NCBI GenBank assembly: GCA_019636625.1
Contig: JAHBXE010000015.1
Coordinates: 1-64,000 of the forward strand
DNA length: 64,000 bases
Direction: 5' to 3'
Source of the DNA: Phycisphaeraceae bacterium
GTDB lineage: Bacteria; Planctomycetota; Phycisphaerae; Phycisphaerales; UBA1924
Shown piece by piece: positions 1-8,326 of the stretch. Numbering within the stretch: the stretch's first letter is position 1; every line of letters starts with the position of its first letter. A program made the position numbers and the translations under genes. The notes beneath the pieces were generated by a model. It made no database searches. It saw only the letters and a list, made by a program, of their open reading frames with translations, and was not told where the DNA came from.

Positions 1-1
1 G

Positions 2-1006
2 CGGTGGGGAGGTGGGGAGGGTCGGGGGGGGGGGGGGGAGGGGGGAGGCGTTAGTGCGCTTCTCTTAACGGCGGGCACTTGCTTCGGACAAGCCGGAGGG
101 GCTGTCTGTTGGGGGAGCAATTTTGCGGGTGAGAGCGATGCGCCGGACGAAGTGTACACAAAGGTGTCCGCGGGCCGGTTCTTCAGTCTCGCCATCACGC
201 AGTATGGCGAGCTCAGAAGTTGGGGCTCCAGCACCTACGGCGAGCATTTGATTCCGTCGGGCGGCACCTTTGTTCAGGTTTCCGCGGGGTATGACCATGG
301 GCTGGCGCTCCGTGCCAATGGCACTGTGGCGGCATGGGGCGGCGTGGGCTCTGACATGTGTGACACGTGCGGACAGGGTACCGTGCCGGTGGATGAGGAG
401 TACCTCGGTCAGGACATTCAGTACACGGCCGTCTCCGCGGGCGAGTGCTTCAATCTCGTATTGCGAAGCAACGGCACCATCTGGGCATGGGGTTGGAACG
501 ACCGGGGGCAAACTACCCCCATTCCCGACAACAATCCGAATGCAACAGGGTTTGTGCCGTACATCGCGATCAAGGCGGGCGGTCACCACGGTGTGGCACT
601 AAAGGCCGATGGGACCGTGCGGGCGTGGGGAGGAACGGGCCAAGTGGGGGCGCCGTACCCGCCGGGCAACCAGGGGCAAGTACCTCCTGAAGCGATCGGC
701 CAGCCGTTCCTCGGGATTGGGGCCGGCCACACGGTAAGTTACCTCATCAAACCCGACCGCTCCCTCTTGCAGTGGGGCGGTGCGTGCGGCAACGTGGCCC
801 CGCCGTCGGGCGTAAAGTGGGCCGTTGTCGATGGCGGGTACAACCACAGTTATGGGATCTCAGTTGCAGGCAAGGTGCATGCCTGGGTGAACCCGTCCTG
901 CAATACTTACCTCCAAGGGGATGTTCCCACGTGGCTGCAAGAGGCGACGGTGAGCCTGATTTCATCCGGCCACAGCAACTTCCACACCATCGTGATCGTT
1001 CCATGA
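2..1006 (+). CDS. RCC1-repeat secreted protein, 5' end not resolved
   Basis: The reading frame is open from the left edge to the TGA at 1004-1006. The first recognisable part is a hydrophobic signal-peptide end (VSALLLTAGTCFGQA, from about position 50), followed at once by a VCWG...VSAG repeat. The repeats (G-x-W-G, then F/Y-x-x-V-S-A-G, then L-x-x-D/N-G-T-V) recur about five times, as in RCC1 beta-propellers, which are mostly protein-interaction scaffolds. No N-terminal methionine can be chosen: the frame before position 50 is a glycine-rich run encoded by a G tract, so the true start may lie outside the window or in another frame across that tract. A GTG at 152 would remove the signal peptide and first repeat and is unlikely. 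There is no dockerin repeat here, but the next gene, which overlaps by 4 bases (ATGA), has the same fold plus a dockerin. Confidence 0.7.
   Translation, partial: RWGGGEGRGGGGEGGGVSALLLTAGTCFGQAGGAVCWGSNFAGESDAPDEVYTKVSAGRFFSLAITQYGELRSWGSSTYGEHLIPSGGTFVQVSAGYDHGLALRANGTVAAWGGVGSDMCDTCGQGTVPVDEEYLGQDIQYTAVSAGECFNLVLRSNGTIWAWGWNDRGQTTPIPDNNPNATGFVPYIAIKAGGHHGVALKADGTVRAWGGTGQVGAPYPPGNQGQVPPEAIGQPFLGIGAGHTVSYLIKPDRSLLQWGGACGNVAPPSGVKWAVVDGGYNHSYGISVAGKVHAWVNPSCNTYLQGDVPTWLQEATVSLISSGHSNFHTIVIVP
24..38. repeat. 15-base poly-G tract at the 5' end of an RCC1 gene
   Basis: There is an uninterrupted run of 15 G, followed by A and six more G. It lies just upstream of the signal-peptide codons of the first RCC1 gene. 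A tract this long can slip in replication or be mis-called in sequencing, so the reading frame through it is not reliable. Confidence 0.8.
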
Positions 1007-2079
1007 AGGAGATTCGGGTGCGAAGCCGAAACTCGGTCGATGCATCGCGGCAACCCCGTCGTCGGATGGGGTTGCCGATTGTCCTGTGCGCAGGGGCGAT
1101 GGGGGTGCCGTCGCCAAGCGTGATGGCCCAAGGACCCATCGTTTATTGGGGCAACGTTCACCCGGCGTTGGAGCCTCCGCCGGGCACTTACATCGCGGTC
1201 TCGCTCGGCAACGCTCACTGCCTGGCACTGCGGCCCGATGGGACGATGGTGGGCTGGGGGGACAACACGTTCGGTCAATCCACACCTCGGCCTGGTACGT
1301 TTACCGCTGTCGCCGCGGGCGAGAGCCACTCGGTGGCTCTCCGAAGCGATGGCGTTGCTGTGTCGTGGGGGTGGAACGAAGCCGGACAGGGGACCACGCC
1401 TGCGGGGACATTTGTCAAAGTCGCGGCGGGATACGGCACCTCCGCCGGGATCCGGACGGACGGCTCCCTCCATGTGTGGGGGCTGTTCAGCCCGCCGAAT
1501 CCGGGCTATGAAGTCCCCACGGGCACGTTCATCGATGTCGAGGTCGGAGTGGGCTTTCTGGTGGCGATCCGCACCGATGGGACCCTGGTCAGTTGGGGCA
1601 ACTGGACGCAAGTTCCAAGCGGGACCTTCACCCAGATTCACGCTGGCGGTGGGCACACGGAGGCGCTGCGTACAGACGGGACCATCGCCCTGTTCGGCTC
1701 GTCGGCGTCCGCGTTCCTGCCCGTCCCCGAGGGCAAGTTCATCGCACTCGGCAGATCATGGGCTGGCCATCCGTCCGCTATCCGTTCTGATCGCAGCATT
1801 GTGGCATGGGGAAATCCGGCTGGCAACAACGCGCCACCGGGGCGGTACCTGAGTGTGTCGAGGGTTTCTGCGTACGGCATGGCCATCCCGGCGTGCTACT
1901 CGAACTGCGATTGCTCCACTCGGGCACCGTTCAACACTGCCAACGACTTCATGTGCTTTCTCAACCGTTTCGCCGCTGGCGATACTTACGCCAACTGCGA
2001 CGGCAGCACCGGCTCACCCCTGCTGACGGCCAACGACTTCCAGTGTTTCTTGAACAAGTACGCGGCGGGATGTACGTAG
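1003..2079 (+). CDS. RCC1-repeat protein with C-terminal GC-type dockerin repeats
   Basis: A secreted protein of 358 residues. The ATG at 1003 overlaps the TGA of the previous RCC1 gene, so the two are probably co-translated. Residues 1-43 look like a long signal peptide with an RQPRRRM basic stretch, a hydrophobic core and an end near VMAQ. About six RCC1-like repeats follow (G-T-F/Y-x-x-V-x-x-G, L-R-x-D-G-T, x-x-W-G). The last 60 residues hold two dockerin-like units of the form N-C-D-x-S-T...NDFxCFLNxxAAG, typical of Phycisphaerae secreted proteins. Their partner and role (surface attachment or sorting) are not established. No enzymatic motif is seen. The gene converges on the lipoprotein gene with only 10 bases between stops. 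Confidence 0.82.
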   Translation: MKEIRVRSRNSVDASRQPRRRMGLPIVLCAGAMGVPSPSVMAQGPIVYWGNVHPALEPPPGTYIAVSLGNAHCLALRPDGTMVGWGDNTFGQSTPRPGTFTAVAAGESHSVALRSDGVAVSWGWNEAGQGTTPAGTFVKVAAGYGTSAGIRTDGSLHVWGLFSPPNPGYEVPTGTFIDVEVGVGFLVAIRTDGTLVSWGNWTQVPSGTFTQIHAGGGHTEALRTDGTIALFGSSASAFLPVPEGKFIALGRSWAGHPSAIRSDRSIVAWGNPAGNNAPPGRYLSVSRVSAYGMAIPACYSNCDCSTRAPFNTANDFMCFLNRFAAGDTYANCDGSTGSPLLTANDFQCFLNKYAAGCT

Positions 2080-2089
2080 GTCGCGACGG

Positions 2090-2512
2090 CTACTCCCGCT
2101 CGCCCACGACAACCAAGCCGAATATCTCCCCGCCCGATTCGGGCTGAAGTTCGGCAAGGGCGAGGAGTTCGGGTTTCTCAGTGGCGAAGAAACCGCCGGC
2201 GCGGAAGCGTTCGTTGTATTGGTCGCGGAACTGGCGGAGGGGGAGGTCGAGCTTCTCGCCAATGGCGAGCCCTTCGATGCGGTTGGAGAACCGGCCGTTG
2301 ATCCACAGGATCGACGGGCCGAAGGAGCGGGCGGTGGTGTTGGTCAGTTCGATGGATGTGCCGCGGCGGATGACCTGGATGTCGAGCGTTGTGCCGCGAC
2401 GCATCTGCTGCGGGTAGGGTCGGCCCTGCGTGATCTGGTGCGATCGGGCGCAGGCGCCGAGGCACAGGCAGAGCGTCAAGGCAGCGAGCGCGGCGGCGAG
2501 GGGGCGTTTCAT
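2090..2512 (-). CDS. Small putative lipoprotein
   Basis: A 140-residue protein with a lipoprotein signal (MKRP, hydrophobic stretch, lipobox LGAC with Cys near residue 21). After the signal it has a short beta-rich domain of about 115 residues (RGTTLDIQVIRRGTSIELTN) and no catalytic motif that I recognise. The start at 2512 is chosen because the signal peptide begins there; a longer open frame upstream is a shadow of the dus gene. It is divergent from that gene with 21 bases between starts, and the two probably share a CTATAG promoter core. Function unknown. Confidence 0.7.
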   Translation of the reverse strand: MKRPLAAALAALTLCLCLGACARSHQITQGRPYPQQMRRGTTLDIQVIRRGTSIELTNTTARSFGPSILWINGRFSNRIEGLAIGEKLDLPLRQFRDQYNERFRAGGFFATEKPELLALAELQPESGGEIFGLVVVGERE

Positions 2513-2519
2513 CGCATCC

Positions 2520-2525
2520 CTATAG
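2520..2525. promoter_or_regulatory. Possible bidirectional -10 element (CTATAG palindrome)
   Basis: Between two divergent start codons the only TA-rich sequence is CTATAG. Read rightward it gives TATAGT followed by 7 bases and the ATG at 2534. Read leftward it gives TATAGG followed by 6 bases and the ATG at 2512. Neither gene has a Shine-Dalgarno sequence, so both mRNAs may be leaderless. Inference only. Confidence 0.4.
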
Positions 2526-2533
2526 TCCCGTCG

Positions 2534-3922
2534 ATGGCGTGCCATGGCAACAACGCAACCCCGCCGAGCCCCGCGATTGCGCCGGGTTCGGAAGGCATCG
2601 ACCCCCGGCGTGCGGCGGAAGATGCGCAGCGGACGTGGGGAGGGAGCATCGACCCGCGGGTTGCCGCGCTGGTGCCGGGATTTGATGCGCCGTTCTTTCA
2701 GGCGGGGCTGTGCGGGTATTCCGATGCGGCCATGCGGATCGTGGCGCGGCGGCACGGGTGCCCGTTTTGCATCACGGAGGCCCTGCTCGATCGGACGTTG
2801 CTGGCGGGTGGGCGGGGGTTTGCGAAGGCGGACCTGGGCGAGCTCGAGGACAACGTGCCGGGGGGGGAGGAGGATCAGCCGCTGGCGGGGCAGATCATGG
2901 GGAGCGATCCGCGGGAGATGGCCGCGGCGGCGCTGAAGATGGTGGAGCAGGGCCGTCGGCACGACCGGGAGTACCGGTTGATGGCGTACGAGGTTCAGGG
3001 GGTCCATCCGAGCACGAAGGCGGGCGAGGCGCGGGCGGGATCGGACTTGAAGATCCACCTTCGGCTGCCGGGTGGGGAGCAGATCGGGTGGTACGACCCG
3101 ATGCAGGAGGCTCAACAAAGTGGGCTCGGTGGGCCAAGGGGGGAGCGTGCGGAGCGAGAGGATGGGCCCACCTTTCAAGCCATCGATGTGAACCTGGCGT
3201 GTCCGGTGAAGAAGGTGGATCGGAAAGCGCGCGGCGGGCACTGGCTGGCGGAGCCGGCGGGGGCGGTGGCGATCCTGGAGGCCGTGCGGGAGGCGGTGCC
3301 GAAGGAGATCCCATGCACGGTGAAGCTGCGGCGGGCGTACGACGACACGCCGGAGATGGCGGCGAGCTTCGAGAAGGTGTTTGAGTCGGCGTACCGGATC
3401 GGGTACGCGTGGGCAACGGTGCATGCGCGGACGGTCGAGCAGAAGTACATCGGGCCGTCACGCTGGACGTTCCTTCGGGACCTGGTGTCGCGGCACCCGG
3501 ACAAGATCATCTTCGGCTCGGGCGATGTGTGGGAGGCGGGGGACATTTTCCGGATGATCGCGTACACGGGGGTGCACGCGGTGTCGGTGGCGCGGGGGTG
3601 CATCGGGAACCCGTGGGTGTTCCGGCAGGCGCGCGAGATCATGGCGGGAAAGGAGCCGTCTTCGCCGTCGATCGCGGAACAGCGGGGGGTGCTGGAGGAA
3701 CACTTCCAGCTTGCCCTGGCGGTGAACAGGGGGATGGGGGCACGCCGGGCGGAATCGCACACGGGCAAGACGATGCGGAAGTTCGCGATCCGGTTCGCGG
3801 AGCACCATCCGCGGGCGGAAGAGGTCCGGAAGCGGTTCATCGGGGTGTCGAGTCTGGAGGAGTGGCGGGGTGTGCTGGAGGAGTTTTACGGAAGCCGCGC
3901 GGAACAGACCGTCCGCGCGTGA
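2534..3922 (+). CDS. dus: tRNA-dihydrouridine synthase family protein
   Basis: An FMN-dependent reductase (462 residues) of the Dus family, which turns uridine into dihydrouridine in tRNA loops. Family marks are AGLCGYSDAAMR near the N-terminus (the usual AGVTD..FR motif), ITEALLD, NLACPVKKVDRKARGG with the catalytic Cys, and GSGDVW...TGVHAVSVARGCIGNPW for the flavin phosphate site. It is longer than a typical Dus (about 320-350) because of some 70 extra residues before the catalytic loop (around residues 140-215, including KIHLRLPGGEQIG) and an N-terminal extension of about 50. The start at 2534 is inferred from a TATAGT element 7 bases upstream and from the divergent neighbour; there is no Shine-Dalgarno site. 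The Dus subfamily cannot be told by eye. Confidence 0.85.
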   Translation: MACHGNNATPPSPAIAPGSEGIDPRRAAEDAQRTWGGSIDPRVAALVPGFDAPFFQAGLCGYSDAAMRIVARRHGCPFCITEALLDRTLLAGGRGFAKADLGELEDNVPGGEEDQPLAGQIMGSDPREMAAAALKMVEQGRRHDREYRLMAYEVQGVHPSTKAGEARAGSDLKIHLRLPGGEQIGWYDPMQEAQQSGLGGPRGERAEREDGPTFQAIDVNLACPVKKVDRKARGGHWLAEPAGAVAILEAVREAVPKEIPCTVKLRRAYDDTPEMAASFEKVFESAYRIGYAWATVHARTVEQKYIGPSRWTFLRDLVSRHPDKIIFGSGDVWEAGDIFRMIAYTGVHAVSVARGCIGNPWVFRQAREIMAGKEPSSPSIAEQRGVLEEHFQLALAVNRGMGARRAESHTGKTMRKFAIRFAEHHPRAEEVRKRFIGVSSLEEWRGVLEEFYGSRAEQTVRA

Positions 3923-3935
3923 GTTTCCGTTTGCA

Positions 3936-4700
3936 TCAGGCGCGGACGGGTTCGTAGCCCTGCAGTTCCGCCGGGATCATGGCCAGGAACTCATCCAGCC
4001 GGCTGATCATCGTTGGCATGTCGCTTTCGGTCGCACGACGGCGGTGGGTGAGGGCGATTCGGCCGGACTCGATGGTCCAGCGCTCGTGCTTGGGCGCCTG
4101 GAGGAGCCACTCCTGAACCTCGGGGCTGAGCAGGAGCAGGGCAAAGTCCGGGTCGGCGCACTCGAGCGTCCAGCGCTTGCCGAAGGCCGGGTTCTCCAGC
4201 CCCGCGGCGTTCGAGGCGAGGAGCTTGCTGATCGGCTTTCGCCAGAACTTTCGGGGCGGGGCGAGGCGCAGGTCGGGCCAGCCTTCGGCGCAGGGGCGGA
4301 TGACCTGGACGTTGTGGTACGTCTTGCTGTTCTTCCCGCTGCCGACCTGGAACTCGAAGGCCGCGATCTCGATCGGGGCGCCCCCCAGTTCACCGGTGAC
4401 CCAGAGCTGCGGCTCGAACTTGGTCTGTTTGTGCTCCGGGGCGTGAATGATGCGGGCGTCGGTGATATCGTGCTGCTGCAGGCCAAGGAGGGACGCGGCG
4501 GCGCCGATGCGGCGGACGCGGAAGTGGTTGCCGGTGACATCGACAATGGCCCACGCGAAACAGACGACAATGGTGCCGATGACCAGCGAGAGCTTGGTCA
4601 TTCCGCGGGACAGGTTGGCGCTGAAGATGACAACCGCCGCGATGATCGCGACGACGACAAGGGCGGCCTTGAGGATGCGTTCGAAGCGCATGGTTTCCAT
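3936..4700 (-). CDS. Membrane-anchored hypothetical protein
   Basis: A protein of 254 residues with two hydrophobic helices near the N-terminus (about residues 10-28 and 35-55) and a soluble C-terminal part. The soluble part contains TFEP..WVTGEL and IEIAAFEFQVG..SKTYHNVQV, which looks like a beta-rich domain of the kind found in DUF3137-like membrane proteins; that resemblance is weak. No active-site motif is seen. A second ATG three codons in (4691) is an equally good start. It converges on the dus gene (13 bases apart) and is divergent from the DinB-like gene. Function unknown. Confidence 0.65.
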   Translation of the reverse strand: METMRFERILKAALVVVAIIAAVVIFSANLSRGMTKLSLVIGTIVVCFAWAIVDVTGNHFRVRRIGAAASLLGLQQHDITDARIIHAPEHKQTKFEPQLWVTGELGGAPIEIAAFEFQVGSGKNSKTYHNVQVIRPCAEGWPDLRLAPPRKFWRKPISKLLASNAAGLENPAFGKRWTLECADPDFALLLLSPEVQEWLLQAPKHERWTIESGRIALTHRRRATESDMPTMISRLDEFLAMIPAELQGYEPVRA

Positions 4701-4723
4701 GTTGTAGCAGATTGGAGGCGGCC

Positions 4724-5311
4724 GTGAATCAGTTGATTGGCATCCTGCGCGGGGCGTGGCTGGCGGAGCTGGCCAAGCAGCGGGCGTACATCGAGGGGGC
4801 GGTGGGGCAACTTTCGGACGACCAGTTTCGGGCGCGGCCGGGCGGGACGGGGGCCGCGGAAGGAACCGCGGAAGGGGCGGCGGTCAACTCCTGCGCGGTG
4901 ATCGTCAAGCATCTGGCGGGGAACCTTCGGTCGCGGTGGACGGACTGGCGGACGACCGATGGGGAGAAGCCGGACCGGGACCGGGAGGGGGAGTTTGTGG
5001 ATGCCGGGGAATCGCGGGAGGAGCTCATGCGGCGGCTGGGGGCTGGGTTTGATCTCGTGACGGCGGCGGTGGAGGGGTTGACGGAGGAAGACCTGACGCG
5101 GGTGGTGCGGATCCGGTGCGAGCCGCACTCGGTGCCGCTGGCGATCAATCGGTCGCTGGCGCACGCGGCGTACCACGCGGGGCAGGTGATGATCGTGGCG
5201 AGGATGGTGTCGGGGCATGGGGCGGATGGATGGAAGTGGTTGACCGTGAAGCCGGGTGGGTCGGCGGCGCACAACGAAGCCATGAAGAAGCGGTTTGGGC
5301 CGCGGGGGTGA
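4724..5311 (+). CDS. DUF1572 / DinB-like protein
   Basis: A 195-residue four-helix-bundle protein of the DinB superfamily, DUF1572 branch. It shows the expected order: a first helix MNQLIGILRGAWLAELAKQ, a His in VKHLAGN, and SLAHAAYHAGQ near residue 150 with the HxxxH pair that usually completes a three-His metal site. Relatives include bacillithiol- or mycothiol-linked transferases, but most DUF1572 members have no known reaction. The GTG at 4724 is preferred over an in-frame TTG at 4712 because GGAGG lies 5 bases upstream of it and the family normally begins at this helix. Confidence 0.75.
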   Translation: MNQLIGILRGAWLAELAKQRAYIEGAVGQLSDDQFRARPGGTGAAEGTAEGAAVNSCAVIVKHLAGNLRSRWTDWRTTDGEKPDRDREGEFVDAGESREELMRRLGAGFDLVTAAVEGLTEEDLTRVVRIRCEPHSVPLAINRSLAHAAYHAGQVMIVARMVSGHGADGWKWLTVKPGGSAAHNEAMKKRFGPRG

Positions 5312-5610
5312 GTGGCGAGCGAGGGAGCGGTGGGCTGGAGTAAGTTGGCGGCGCGTGCTTGGCGTAGGGTGTTCGCTCCTTCGCGGGCCGTGATTCTGAC
5401 TGAAGCGGGCTTGCTCGGGCGTCGATGTTCGATATTCTTCTAGCGTCTGGTCGCCCGGTGGTGGAACTCTTGGCGGCCGGTGGTGTAGCCGGGCCCGTGC
5501 CGCGCCGTCCCTCGAGCGAGGAGGGCGCGTGCCGGAGGAACCGGGGGAGCATGTTCGCACGGCGTCGGCCACGCACGGCCTTCCCGCCACGCTCACGAGT
5601 CGCCAAAGAA
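5312..5610. other. Intergenic region upstream of speA
   Basis: About 300 bases with no convincing gene. Positions 5502-5529 can fold into a GC-rich stem-loop (GCGCC and CCTC pairing with GAGG and GGCGC), which would sit in the 5' untranslated region of speA. A TTGCTC-N16-TATTCT pair at 5411-5438 is a weak promoter candidate. The open frame that continues from speA back to 5425 has no family similarity and is probably untranslated. Confidence 0.4.
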
Positions 5611-7605
5611 ATGGCAACCATCTCGGCCTCGCGTCACGCGTTCATCCATGGGCAATGGACTGTGGACGACTCCGCGCGCCTCTACGGGCTCCAGGATTGG
5701 GGCAAGGGGTACGTCGGCGTCGACCCGGATGGGCACGTCACGATCCTGCCCACCAAGGACCCGGGCAAGCAGATCGACCTGTACGAGGTGGTCAGCGGGC
5801 TTCGCGAGCGCGGCATCCACACGCCGGTGCTGCTTCGATTCAACGACATCCTGTCGCACCGGCTCAAGGAGATACGCAAGGCCTTCGACGATGCCATGAC
5901 CGAGCAGCAGTACCGCGGCGGGTATTCCTGCGTGTACCCGATCAAGGTCAACCAGCAGCGGCACGTGTGCGAGCAGATCGCGAACCTCGCGGTGGAACTG
6001 AACTTCGGGCTGGAAGCGGGGTCGAAGCCGGAGCTGCTGGCGGTGCTGGGGCTGTCGGCGGTGGCGGGGGGCCCGGGCGTGAACGGGATGCCCATCATCT
6101 GCAACGGCTTCAAGGATGATGAGTTCATCGAGACGGTGACGCTGGCGACGAAACTGGGCCGGAACATCGTGCCCGTCGTCGAGAAGTTCAGCGAGCTGGA
6201 GCTGATCGTCAAGCACGCCAAGGCGTACAACGTGCGACCGAAGATCGGCCTGCGGGTGAAGCTCTCCGCCCGTGGGGCCGGGCGGTGGGAATCCTCCGCG
6301 GGGGTGCGGTCCAAGTTCGGCCTGTTCGTGTCCGAGGTGCTGCAGGCGGTCGAGTACCTGAAGAAGCACGGCATGCTGGATTGCCTGAACCTGCTCCACT
6401 GCCACGTGGGGAGCCAGCTCTACGACATCCGCGTGCTGAAGAACGCCATCAACGAACTGGCGCACATCTATTGCGAGCTGCACCGGCTGGGCGCGGGGTT
6501 GACGACGCTGGACATCGGCGGCGGGATGGGCGTGGACTACGACGGGTCGCAGTCGGCGTGGTCGAGCTCGATCAACTACTCGGTCGCCGAGTACGCGGCG
6601 GATGTGGTCTACCGCGTCAAGGCCGTCTGCGACGACAACAAGGTGCCGCACCCGCTGATCATCAGCGAATCCGGGCGGGCGATGGTGGCGTACTCGAGCG
6701 TGCTGGTGATGGATGTGCTGGGCACCAGCCGCTTCGAGGCCAACCCGGACATGGAGGCGATCCAGAAGGCCCTCAAGCAGGAAGAGGAGGCGCCGCAGCC
6801 GGTGCTCGACTTGCTCGAAGCCCACGCGAACCTGACGGACCGCAACCTCGTGGAGACCTACCACGATGCGACCCAGGCGCGCGACGAGGCGATGAGCCTG
6901 TTCTCGCTCGGGTACATGTCGCTGCCGATGCGTGCCGCGGCGGAGCAGATGTTCTGGGCCATCGGGCACAAGGTGCTGGAGAAGGCGCTGAAGAAGGGCG
7001 GGGAACTGCCCGACGAGTTCGAGGCGCTGCCGGAACTGCTGAGCGACATCTACTTCTGCAACTTCTCCCTGTTCCAGAGCATGCCGGACTCGTGGGCGAT
7101 CGACCAGTTGTTCCCGATCGTGCCGATCCATCGCCTGAACGAGGAGCCGACGCGCCGGGGGATGCTCAGCGACATCACCTGCGACAGCGACGGCAAGGTC
7201 GATCACTTCGTGGACAAGCGCATCGACAAGAAGACGCTCGAACTGCACGAGGTGAAGGAGCTGCCCGGCGAGGGCGCGGGCGTGGAGTCGTATTACCTGG
7301 GCGTGTTCCTCCTGGGGGCGTACCAGGAGATTCTCGGCGACCTGCACAACCTGCTGGGCGACACGCACGCCGTGCACATCTCGCTGGACGACGCCGGCGG
7401 CTGGGAGATCGACGAGGTCATCGAGGGCGACACGGTTGAAGAGGTCCTCTCGTACGTGCAGTACGACATCGCGGACATGAAGCGGGCGATGCGCCTGGAT
7501 ATCGAGGCCGCATGCCGGCAGGGGCGGCTCACGCTGGCCGAGGGCAAGAGCCTGCTCAAGTTCTACGACGATGGCCTCGAGGGGTACACGTACCTCGAAG
7601 GCTGA
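5611..7605 (+). CDS. speA: Biosynthetic arginine decarboxylase
   Basis: A PLP-dependent enzyme of 664 residues converting arginine to agmatine, the first step of the plant/bacterial polyamine route; cytoplasmic. It starts with a Trp/Tyr-rich lead (GYVGVDPDGHV), then YPIKVNQQ with the PLP-binding Lys at about residue 112, LNLLHCHVGSQ, TLDIGGGMGVDYDG (phosphate-binding glycines) and ISESGRAMVAYSS. The length matches SpeA (about 630-660), not the smaller DABA/ornithine decarboxylases. The ATG at 5611 is chosen because homologous sequence begins there. No agmatine-processing gene is adjacent, but a deoxyhypusine/homospermidine synthase homologue lies about 5 kb downstream, so polyamines are probably made and modified. 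Confidence 0.95.
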   Translation: MATISASRHAFIHGQWTVDDSARLYGLQDWGKGYVGVDPDGHVTILPTKDPGKQIDLYEVVSGLRERGIHTPVLLRFNDILSHRLKEIRKAFDDAMTEQQYRGGYSCVYPIKVNQQRHVCEQIANLAVELNFGLEAGSKPELLAVLGLSAVAGGPGVNGMPIICNGFKDDEFIETVTLATKLGRNIVPVVEKFSELELIVKHAKAYNVRPKIGLRVKLSARGAGRWESSAGVRSKFGLFVSEVLQAVEYLKKHGMLDCLNLLHCHVGSQLYDIRVLKNAINELAHIYCELHRLGAGLTTLDIGGGMGVDYDGSQSAWSSSINYSVAEYAADVVYRVKAVCDDNKVPHPLIISESGRAMVAYSSVLVMDVLGTSRFEANPDMEAIQKALKQEEEAPQPVLDLLEAHANLTDRNLVETYHDATQARDEAMSLFSLGYMSLPMRAAAEQMFWAIGHKVLEKALKKGGELPDEFEALPELLSDIYFCNFSLFQSMPDSWAIDQLFPIVPIHRLNEEPTRRGMLSDITCDSDGKVDHFVDKRIDKKTLELHEVKELPGEGAGVESYYLGVFLLGAYQEILGDLHNLLGDTHAVHISLDDAGGWEIDEVIEGDTVEEVLSYVQYDIADMKRAMRLDIEAACRQGRLTLAEGKSLLKFYDDGLEGYTYLEG

Positions 7606-8322
7606 TCAGCCCCGGGCCAGGTGTTCGGCGGACTGCGCCAGCAGTTCGTCGGCCGTGCTGAGCGTCTCGTCGAGTTCATCGGTGAACCCGTCCGCCGCGG
7701 CGGACCAGGCGCGGTTCATGGAACGTTCGCCCATGGCGAAGCGCTCCATGACCTGCGCTGTGCGGGCCTGGCCGAGGGCGGCGGCGATGGCGGGACGCTG
7801 GTTCAGGAACGCGGGGACCAGGTCTCTCTGCGCCGCGCCGATGCGTTCGAGGACGATCGCCGATGCTCCGGCGGCGTCCATGGTTTGCAGCGTAGCCCGG
7901 ATGTCGGCGATGACCGCGCGGATCTCGGACAGGCTCCGGCGGGCGTCGTCGACCGAGGCCGTGCGGCCCTGGCTCGCCGCGGCCTGCGGGGCGCGGCTCC
8001 TTCGCGCAGCGACGCTCCCGGCAATGAGCCCCGCCGTTCCGGCGAGGAAGAGCCAGAGACCGGACCACCGGGCGAGGGAGAACTCGCGCACGTGGATGCG
8101 TTTGGCGCCGGAGTCGCGGAGCTGGGCGAGGTGTTCGGCCGTGAGCTTGGACTTGGCGGGTACAAGCGGCTTGCCGGCTTGATCCTTGCCGGCGTCGGAG
8201 CCGAGCGTGAGGCCGACGAGTTGATCGTCGGGCAGTGACAGCCGCGGCATGTACGCCGTCACGGCGCCGAGCACCGCCACGACCAGCGAGCCGATCACCA
8301 GGAGGTTGACGAGCGGTTTCAT
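7606..8322 (-). CDS. Hypothetical membrane protein paired with the OPT transporter
   Basis: A protein of 238 residues with a transmembrane helix at about 5-24, a roughly 75-residue extracytoplasmic loop (LTAEHLAQLRDSGAKRIHVREF), a second helix at about 105-125, and a mostly alpha-helical cytoplasmic C-terminal half that may form a coiled coil. No family is recognised. The start at 8322 lies 4 bases beyond the stop of the OPT gene, so the two should be one transcript, and a role with that transporter is a reasonable guess. Its stop abuts the speA stop with no spacer. Confidence 0.65.
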   Translation of the reverse strand: MKPLVNLLVIGSLVVAVLGAVTAYMPRLSLPDDQLVGLTLGSDAGKDQAGKPLVPAKSKLTAEHLAQLRDSGAKRIHVREFSLARWSGLWLFLAGTAGLIAGSVAARRSRAPQAAASQGRTASVDDARRSLSEIRAVIADIRATLQTMDAAGASAIVLERIGAAQRDLVPAFLNQRPAIAAALGQARTAQVMERFAMGERSMNRAWSAAADGFTDELDETLSTADELLAQSAEHLARG

Positions 8323-8326
8323 GGGT

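Noticed and set aside
2090..3424. Long leftward frame extending the lipoprotein gene across dus
   Set aside because: Only the last 140 codons look like a protein with a lipobox; the upstream part is antisense to dus and Arg/Pro-rich.
5411..5438. TTGCTC-N16-TATTCT as the speA promoter
   Set aside because: Only three of six -35 bases match, so it is noted within the intergenic entry but not called as a promoter.
5593..7377. A 594-codon open frame on the strand opposite speA
   Set aside because: It is an antisense shadow of a highly GC-rich gene: no family motif, Val/His/Arg-rich wording, and speA is unmistakable in the other frame.
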